A stretch of 64,000 nucleotides of DNA from Desulfobacterales bacterium (GTDB lineage Bacteria; Desulfobacterota; Desulfobacteria; Desulfobacterales; Desulfosalsimonadaceae): assembly GCA_034520365.1 (NCBI GenBank), contig JAXHNP010000008.1, positions 1 through 64,000 of the forward strand, given 5' to 3'. Made by a program: the position numbers and the translations under genes. This document shows, one piece after another, positions 58,889 through 64,000 of the stretch. Below the pieces are notes generated by a model. The model searched no databases. It saw nothing but the letters and a program-made list of their open reading frames with translations, and was not told the DNA's origin. The stretch's first letter is position 1. Each line of letters opens with the position of its first letter.

Positions 58889-60346
58889 TTACTTGGTTAA
58901 TGTGACAACAACCAGACCCCGCCGGGGTCGCTTGATAAGAAACTGAACTTTATCACCTTCCTCGACATTCTTAATAATCTTCTGGCAGTCTGCAACTGAG
59001 CTGACCGACTTGTGCTTGATTTCAGTAATAATATCATTTTTCTGGATACCCGCTTTGTCCGCCTTGCTTCCAGCCTTGACGTCGACCACAATAACACCGG
59101 CATCCTGATTAATATTTAACTTTTCAGCCAGCTGCGGGGTAATATTTGCAATCGCAATCCCCATGTTAGCCGACTCCTTATCTTCCTTTGCCCCTTTTCC
59201 ATGAAGCGCTGCTTCATCCCGTTTTGCAATTTCAACCGTGAGGGTTTTGGTATCACCATCCCGGTAAACTTTAATTTTTGCCTTTTCCCCGACAGAAAGG
59301 TTAGAAATCTTATTGGAAAGCTCCCGGGCGGAGTCGACTTTTTTGCCGTTGACAGAGATAATTATATCATTGGGCTTCAAGCCGGCTTTGTCTGCCGGAT
59401 CTCCCTTGAATACGCGGGTAACGAGGACTCCGTGATCGACATCATAATACGCCTTCAGATCTTTGTCTAAACTTTGAATGCCAACACCTAACCAGCCCCG
59501 GGTAACTTCCCCGCTTTCTTTAAGTTGGGCTACAATGTCCTTGGCCATGCTTGAGGGAACGGCAAAACCGATGCCTTCACCAGCGGCCAGGATAGCGGTA
59601 TTGATGCCTATAACCTCGCCCTTCATATTAAGGAGTGGCCCACCGCTGTTTCCGGGGTTAATGGAGGCATCGGTTTGAATGAAATCATCATACGGACCGG
59701 CGCCGATCACCCGGCCTTTTGCGCTGATAATGCCGCTGGTAACCGTATGTTCAAGCCCAAATGGATTGCCGATCGCGAGCACCCATTGTCCGATTGCCAT
59801 TTTGTCTGAATTTCCCAGTTCAAGCTCTGGAAGCTTTTTGTCCGAATCGATTTTAAGTAAGGCCAGGTCTGTTGGGGGATCACTGCCGATAATTTCTGCC
59901 GAATACTCTTTGCCGCTTTTTAGTTTGACCTTGACTTGGTCGGCATTCTTGATGACATGATAATTGGTTACAATATAGCCTTCTGTATCTATAATAAATC
60001 CGGATCCCAGGCTTCTTTGCTGGAACTGCTGTTGCGGCAGGTTGCCGAAAAATTTTTCAAAAAATTCTCTTAATTGTTGCTGATTGCCCTGGGGCCCCTG
60101 AAAAAAATACTGAAAGGCCTGGCCCGGCTGACTCTCGATAGTCTTAACAGTCCGAATGTTAACCACCGCCGAACTTGCCTTCTCCGAGAGTTTTGTGAAG
60201 CTCTGCGGGCTGATTTGCGCTGTCGATGCGTTTGTGTCATTCGCCCAAAATAACGCAGGAACGACAAGAAATATCGCAACAATCAATAAAGAAAAAATGA
60301 TCTTTTGATAACGTTTAATTTTTTTGTTTCCTCGGATAAAGTGCAT
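58889..60346 (-). CDS. DegP/DegQ-family periplasmic serine protease
   Basis: A 485-residue HtrA protein. A hydrophobic N-terminal segment (about 13-32) acts as signal or anchor. The catalytic triad is NYHVIKNADQ (His, about 128), PTDLALLKID (Asp, about 158) and SINPGNSGGPLL (Ser, about 233). Two PDZ domains follow (about 275-365 and 385-480). A Gln/Phe-rich loop (FGNLPQQQFQQRSLG) precedes the first strand. The start at 60346 is chosen because AAGGAG lies eight bases upstream; an upstream extension has no such site. Confidence 0.93.
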   Translation of the reverse strand: MHFIRGNKKIKRYQKIIFSLLIVAIFLVVPALFWANDTNASTAQISPQSFTKLSEKASSAVVNIRTVKTIESQPGQAFQYFFQGPQGNQQQLREFFEKFFGNLPQQQFQQRSLGSGFIIDTEGYIVTNYHVIKNADQVKVKLKSGKEYSAEIIGSDPPTDLALLKIDSDKKLPELELGNSDKMAIGQWVLAIGNPFGLEHTVTSGIISAKGRVIGAGPYDDFIQTDASINPGNSGGPLLNMKGEVIGINTAILAAGEGIGFAVPSSMAKDIVAQLKESGEVTRGWLGVGIQSLDKDLKAYYDVDHGVLVTRVFKGDPADKAGLKPNDIIISVNGKKVDSARELSNKISNLSVGEKAKIKVYRDGDTKTLTVEIAKRDEAALHGKGAKEDKESANMGIAIANITPQLAEKLNINQDAGVIVVDVKAGSKADKAGIQKNDIITEIKHKSVSSVADCQKIIKNVEEGDKVQFLIKRPRRGLVVVTLTK

Positions 60347-60398
60347 TGTCAATCTCCTTCTGACTTTTTTGCATTCAGGTGATTCGGTCAATCAGCAA

Positions 60399-61073
60399 TT
60401 AATCATCATCAAGCGTAATGACGGAGTCCGCTATCAGTTCCTGCTTTTCCCAGAAATCACTGCTCATTTCACCGGTGACGCTCACGTAGTCGCCTTCTTC
60501 AACATTTTGATAGCCTTTGTTATCCAGGGGATTGTAGGGCATCTTTCTGGTATCAATGCGAAGTTCCTGTTCACCCTCATCGATTATGAATTCCCTTCCT
60601 TCAACATCTGATACAGTGCCTCGAACCGTGGTTGCTCCAGGCTCAACCGGCGTGGTGACCCAGTAATCGCTGCCGCCATATTCTTTATCACCTTCTTCAT
60701 CTGTGTCACTGGCATAGAAATAAGTGCCCATGTTTTCGACATAAACACTGCTGGCCTCGATCGTGTCTGTTGAATACATGTTATCATCGACTTCGCCATA
60801 GACGGTGACGCGGTCGCCTTCAAGCTTTTCTCTGTCTTTTTCATACCATTGCCAGCCATCCATTTCCACGGTAATGATATTATCGCCATAATCCAGTGTA
60901 AACGATTGGGGCGTTGTTTCTATGGCCGTGCCATCAATGCTGATCCATGTTTCGTCGGGCTCAAGATACGGATCCTCTTCCGTTTTTTTTGCATACGCAT
61001 TGCCGACAAAAACCGTCAGCCCAAAGATCAGTATCAGCATAAGTCCAATTCCCTTTAAGCTGAAACGTCTCAT
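60399..61073 (-). CDS. secreted protein with repeated OB-fold-like (BOF) domains
   Basis: A 224-residue exported protein. A signal peptide ends near VGNAYAKK (about residue 29). Two or three repeated segments follow the pattern of bacterial OB-fold proteins of the YgiW/DUF5666 kind: WISIDGTAIETTPQSFTLDY, GDRVTVYGEVDDN, TTVRGTVSDVEGREFIID and GDYVSVTGEMSS. The mature part is very acidic. AAGGAGG precedes the start. It lies 52 bp upstream of the degQ-like gene on the same strand, so a joint role in the periplasm is plausible. No precise function can be given. Confidence 0.7.
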   Translation of the reverse strand: MRRFSLKGIGLMLILIFGLTVFVGNAYAKKTEEDPYLEPDETWISIDGTAIETTPQSFTLDYGDNIITVEMDGWQWYEKDREKLEGDRVTVYGEVDDNMYSTDTIEASSVYVENMGTYFYASDTDEEGDKEYGGSDYWVTTPVEPGATTVRGTVSDVEGREFIIDEGEQELRIDTRKMPYNPLDNKGYQNVEEGDYVSVTGEMSSDFWEKQELIADSVITLDDD

Positions 61074-61563
61074 TTTTAACCTCCTTATTTTTTGTTCAAA
61101 ATTTACAAATTTTACCCAATGGGAATGTCTTTTGGGTTCCCAAAAAGCTTAATTTATTTATTCACTGATAAAAGCAAATCACATGCCAAGATTATGGCTA
61201 CCGGTATGAAGGGGTTGAAAAGAGGCGTCGGGTTTGAGTGGATTGAAATTTGCAAGACAAAAAACAGGCCATATTGCAATTTGCAATACCTGGAAGATAG
61301 AAACACCTTTACAATTAATGACCGCCACCCCTTTGATTGTATGCAACTTTAAATAATTCTGTTTGAATCTTTGTGTTTATTGATTGCTGGCATTACCTTT
61401 GCTGAAAATAGGCAGAGCAAAATTTTCAACAAAAGTAGGATTGAATTGCACTAAAAACAAACTTAACCTGTTTTCGGGTTCAGGATAGGTCAGGATCGAA
61501 AGTCAATTTTCTCAATTATCGAATAGAGTTGCATGTTTGTCTACTCATGGGAGGAAAACGGTT
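61074..61563. other. 490-bp AT-rich intergenic region
   Basis: This region separates divergent genes. It contains the palindrome ATTGCAA/TTTGCAAT near 61272 and a weakly open frame at 61092-61352 without similarity or a ribosome-binding site. I see no RNA gene or repeat shared with other loci here. Confidence 0.4.
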
Positions 61564-62451
61564 ATGAAGAATCTATTCTATCTGGCGTTAATCACACTGG
61601 CGGAAGCCACCATCGGAGTATTTGTCAAACTGGCCGGAGATGCCATACCGGTCTTTACCCTAAACTGCTACCGGGTCGGGTTTGCTTTTTTATTCCTGTT
61701 GGCAACGGTTCCTTTCATCAAGCGCGATTTCTGGGAGATGGACCGGGATGACATCAAGCCGTTGTTCTTTATCGGTCTGTTCATTGCCCTGCAGATCAGC
61801 CTGTTCAACATCGCCATGACCCTGGCGCCCATTGCCAACGTGGTGATTTTTTGGAGTGTGGCCCCCTTTTTCGTCTTTATCTTCTCCTGGTTTTTCCTTA
61901 AAGAAAAGGCCCGGAAATCCCACATCCTGATTTTCATCATCGCCCTGGCCGGCATTTTTATCGCCAAACCCCTAAAAGGAACGGCCAACCTGGGCAATGC
62001 CATCGCCCTGTGCTCCGGGCTGACCTATGCGGCCATGGTCACCTACATGCGGTATGAAGGACGCGATGAATCCCCCAGCATGGTGGTCTGGTACATGGCC
62101 GTCGCCACCCTGCTGCTTTCGCCGGCCCTGTTTATTTTCGGGCCGGGAGAAGTATTTCTGATGAAAAGCTACCCTGCCATAGGTGTCAATCTGCCGATTA
62201 TGCTGTGGGTAATGTGCCTTGGCGTTTTTTCCACCGGTGTGGCCTATCTGTTCATCTCGCTGGTGCTGCAGCATATCTCAGCCAATGTCTACTCTCTGGT
62301 GGATATCATCGTCTCGCCGGTCGTCGCCGCTGCTTTCGGCTACCTGGTATTTAATGAGGTTCCATCCATAAACCTCATCTTTGGTGGGATTTTGTTGTTG
62401 GCCTCAGGTTTCTGGCTGAGCTGGGACATGCAGAATCGGGAGCGGACCTAA
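61564..62451 (+). CDS. EamA/DMT-family transporter
   Basis: A 295-residue inner-membrane protein with about ten membrane segments in two homologous EamA halves (first ending near LKEKARKSHI, second near FNEVPSINLIFGGILLLASG). The start at 61564 follows GGGAGG by about eight bases. Drug/metabolite transporters of this type export small metabolites or amino acids; the substrate cannot be told. Confidence 0.85.
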   Translation: MKNLFYLALITLAEATIGVFVKLAGDAIPVFTLNCYRVGFAFLFLLATVPFIKRDFWEMDRDDIKPLFFIGLFIALQISLFNIAMTLAPIANVVIFWSVAPFFVFIFSWFFLKEKARKSHILIFIIALAGIFIAKPLKGTANLGNAIALCSGLTYAAMVTYMRYEGRDESPSMVVWYMAVATLLLSPALFIFGPGEVFLMKSYPAIGVNLPIMLWVMCLGVFSTGVAYLFISLVLQHISANVYSLVDIIVSPVVAAAFGYLVFNEVPSINLIFGGILLLASGFWLSWDMQNRERT

Positions 62452-62502
62452 ATCCTCAGACCGGGTATACAGAGGACGATTCCGAAAAAGGCCAGTTTTT
62501 TC

Positions 62503-64000
62503 TTATTTTACTGCACCGGCCCATCGGCGAAGGTCGTATACAATGCGGATAAGGATGGGAAGCAGAAAAAGCAGGACAAAGCTGGCAAATAAAAGACCGA
62601 ATGCTAAACTAATGGCCATTGGAATAAGAAACCGGGCCTGAAGACTGGTCTCCAGAAGCATGGGCAGAAGGGCGAGACTGGTGGTCAGCGTGGTCAAAAG
62701 AATTGGGCGGAAACGCCGTCTTACCGCCTCAAAAACGGCTTCCTCGGGAAAGTCCCCCAATTCTTCCCGCCTTTTGTTGTAATAATCGATCAGCACCACG
62801 GAATCATTGATCACCACACCGGTTAATGCCACGATGCCGAAAATGGAAATAAAGGAGAGGTCAAATCCTAAAAGCAGGTGTCCCAGAACCGCCCCGACCA
62901 TTCCGAACGGGATGACCGCCATGATGATCGCCGGCTGGATGTAGCTGCGAAGCTGGGCACCGAGCAGCGCGAAAATCAAAAGCAGGGCAATCGCCATGTT
63001 GCGGAAAAGAGATGCCAAATCTTCCCGCCTGTCCTCGCTCTGGCCCGCCACCCGGGCGCCCAGCTCTGGATGGGCTTCCCGGAGATCCGGCGTGATTTTT
63101 TCCATGATGCCGCCGAGTGCCTCTTCCGGTGTAGTGATCCGCCTGACCACATCGGCTGTCACACTGGTGACCCGCTGCCCGTTAACCCTGATAATTTCCG
63201 CGTAGGTCTTCTGCTGCCGAATCCTCGCCACTTTTTCAAGGGCGGCCGAATCCCCGTTGGGCAGCCTCACCCGGAAATCGGAAATACTTGCAATGGACTC
63301 CCGGTCTGATTCCGGATACCTGACCATAACGCGCAGTTCCGACTGCTCGCGCTGGATGCGCTGCACCTCGTATCCGTAAAATGCGTTTCGAAGCTGAAAT
63401 CCCAGGTCCGCCGGTTTGAGTCCGGCAGCCAGGCCCACAGAGGTGAGCTCAAAAACATATTCCAGTTTGCCTGGCTTCAAACTGTCGGTTACTTCGGTAA
63501 CCCCGCTCATGGCGCGCATTCTTTTTTTCAGTTCAGCGGCCGCGGCATCAAGAACCGCCGCGTCCGTGTGGGCCAGCTCGATGTTAATATCCGGACCGCC
63601 GGATACCAGGCTGCTCTGAAAGGAGAGCTCATCGGCATTGGGTATGGCACCGATGGTCTCGCGAAGCCGGTTGGCCACTTCCTGTGCGGAAATATCGCGC
63701 CTCGGGGGATCAATCAATTGAATCTGAAGCTCCGCGCTATTGCCGCCCGCCGCGCCTCCCCCCTGGGAAGCGGGGGGCGTCTGCTGGGAAAAACGGCCTC
63801 CCACCAGAAGCGAAGTGCTTTCAAACAAACTTTTCCCCGCCTTTTCCCGAAGTTCGGCTGCCACCTGTTCCGCGGCATTCATCATTTTGGCGGCATTGTG
63901 CCGCGTGACTTCAAACGGCGTCCCTACGGGCATAATTAATGTGGCTGTCACCCGGCTCCCTTCAATCTGGGGGAAAAAAATAAAGCGGATTATCCCGACC
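62503..64000 (-). CDS. RND efflux transporter, C-terminal part (cut by window edge)
   Basis: About 499 residues of an AcrB-like RND permease; the frame stays open to position 63999 (FFPQIEGSRVTATLIMPVG) and the N-terminus lies outside the window. The visible part contains the second periplasmic porter region with GGPDINIELAHTDAAVLDAA, then the last six membrane segments (ALLLIFALLGAQLRSYIQPA; GVVINDSVVLIDYYNKRRE; RPILLTTLTTSLALLPMLLE). The MMI/AVIPFGMVGAVLGHLLLGFD motif is typical. It should act with a membrane-fusion protein and an outer-membrane channel. Substrate unknown. Confidence 0.92.
   Translation of the reverse strand, partial: VGIIRFIFFPQIEGSRVTATLIMPVGTPFEVTRHNAAKMMNAAEQVAAELREKAGKSLFESTSLLVGGRFSQQTPPASQGGGAAGGNSAELQIQLIDPPRRDISAQEVANRLRETIGAIPNADELSFQSSLVSGGPDINIELAHTDAAVLDAAAAELKKRMRAMSGVTEVTDSLKPGKLEYVFELTSVGLAAGLKPADLGFQLRNAFYGYEVQRIQREQSELRVMVRYPESDRESIASISDFRVRLPNGDSAALEKVARIRQQKTYAEIIRVNGQRVTSVTADVVRRITTPEEALGGIMEKITPDLREAHPELGARVAGQSEDRREDLASLFRNMAIALLLIFALLGAQLRSYIQPAIIMAVIPFGMVGAVLGHLLLGFDLSFISIFGIVALTGVVINDSVVLIDYYNKRREELGDFPEEAVFEAVRRRFRPILLTTLTTSLALLPMLLETSLQARFLIPMAISLAFGLLFASFVLLFLLPILIRIVYDLRRWAGAVK

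Noticed and set aside
56541-62451. Genomic island integrated at tRNA-Ser
   Set aside because: The tRNA 3' end points to the opposite side (toward dnaX), there is no integrase, and no repeat of the tRNA end was found near 62 kb.

Overview
The window reads like a chromosomal segment of a mesophilic, anaerobic, Gram-negative bacterium of the Desulfobacterota (Desulfobacterales-like sulfate reducer or relative). The reasons are: a ferredoxin-linked 2-oxoacid oxidoreductase (korDABC), a methylene-tetrahydrofolate reductase (MTHFR) cluster with zinc partner MetV and NuoE/NuoF-type electron-transfer proteins, the selenocysteine factor SelB, oxygen-independent HemW, several PAS histidine kinases, and Gram-negative envelope genes (hldE1, rlpA, mltG, degQ, an RND pump). 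The genus cannot be fixed from sequence alone. Gene density is high, both strands are used, and no rRNA, CRISPR array, prophage or complete insertion sequence is visible.

Layout. 1-4.9 kb: tRNA-fMet with its own promoter, yggU, then a minus-strand run alaC-like, hom, thrH, hldE1. 5-11.2 kb: purM, tsaD, mltG, a radical SAM protein coupled to hemW. 11.3-15 kb: a DUF2333-like protein, selB with a 56-residue membrane protein missed by length filters, tRNA-His and tRNA-Arg. 15-20.3 kb: M48 lipoprotein protease, a metallo-beta-lactamase fragment, MIF-like tautomerase, NUDIX hydrolase, RumA-like methyltransferase, and an unusual KaiC-like/XRE/cupin fusion. 20.7-32.3 kb: the most interesting block, on the minus strand: PAS kinase, HTH-receiver regulator, metF2, a molybdopterin-family subunit without its Cys/Sec ligand, nuoE, a NuoF-NfnB fusion, metV, metF. 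32.6-36.6 kb: MBL hydrolase, amidohydrolase, trmO, rlpA, Old Yellow Enzyme. 36.6-44.8 kb (minus): UPF0210/UPF0237, korCBAD, and a signalling operon with a receiver-kinase, a GspE/PilB-like protein that has lost its Walker A motif, a 55-residue protein and a CheY-like receiver. 45-52.3 kb: htpG, rhomboid protease, HD hydrolase, HTH-EIIA protein, CLC transporter, double universal stress protein. 52.3-56.6 kb: murI, ykgJ-like, recR, ybaB, dnaX, tRNA-Ser. 56.8-64 kb: remnant of a second stress-protein gene, sensor kinase, degQ-like protease, OB-fold secreted protein, DMT exporter, and an RND pump cut by the window edge.

How it fits together. The MTHFR block looks like one transcript from a promoter near 30.35 kb. 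MetF/MetV would carry out the methylene-to-methyl-tetrahydrofolate step of the Wood-Ljungdahl pathway. The NuoE/NuoF-NfnB proteins would bring NAD(P)H and flavins, and the 892-residue iron-sulfur protein would act as a wire because its molybdenum site is destroyed. I infer a soluble, possibly electron-bifurcating, multi-subunit MTHFR.

Intergenic DNA is rich in small repeats: REP-like palindromes, MITE-like elements with shared ends, a 45-bp dispersed element in three copies, 7-bp tandem arrays that abut stop codons, and 6-bp arrays just upstream of start codons that share the word GATTAAGACG.
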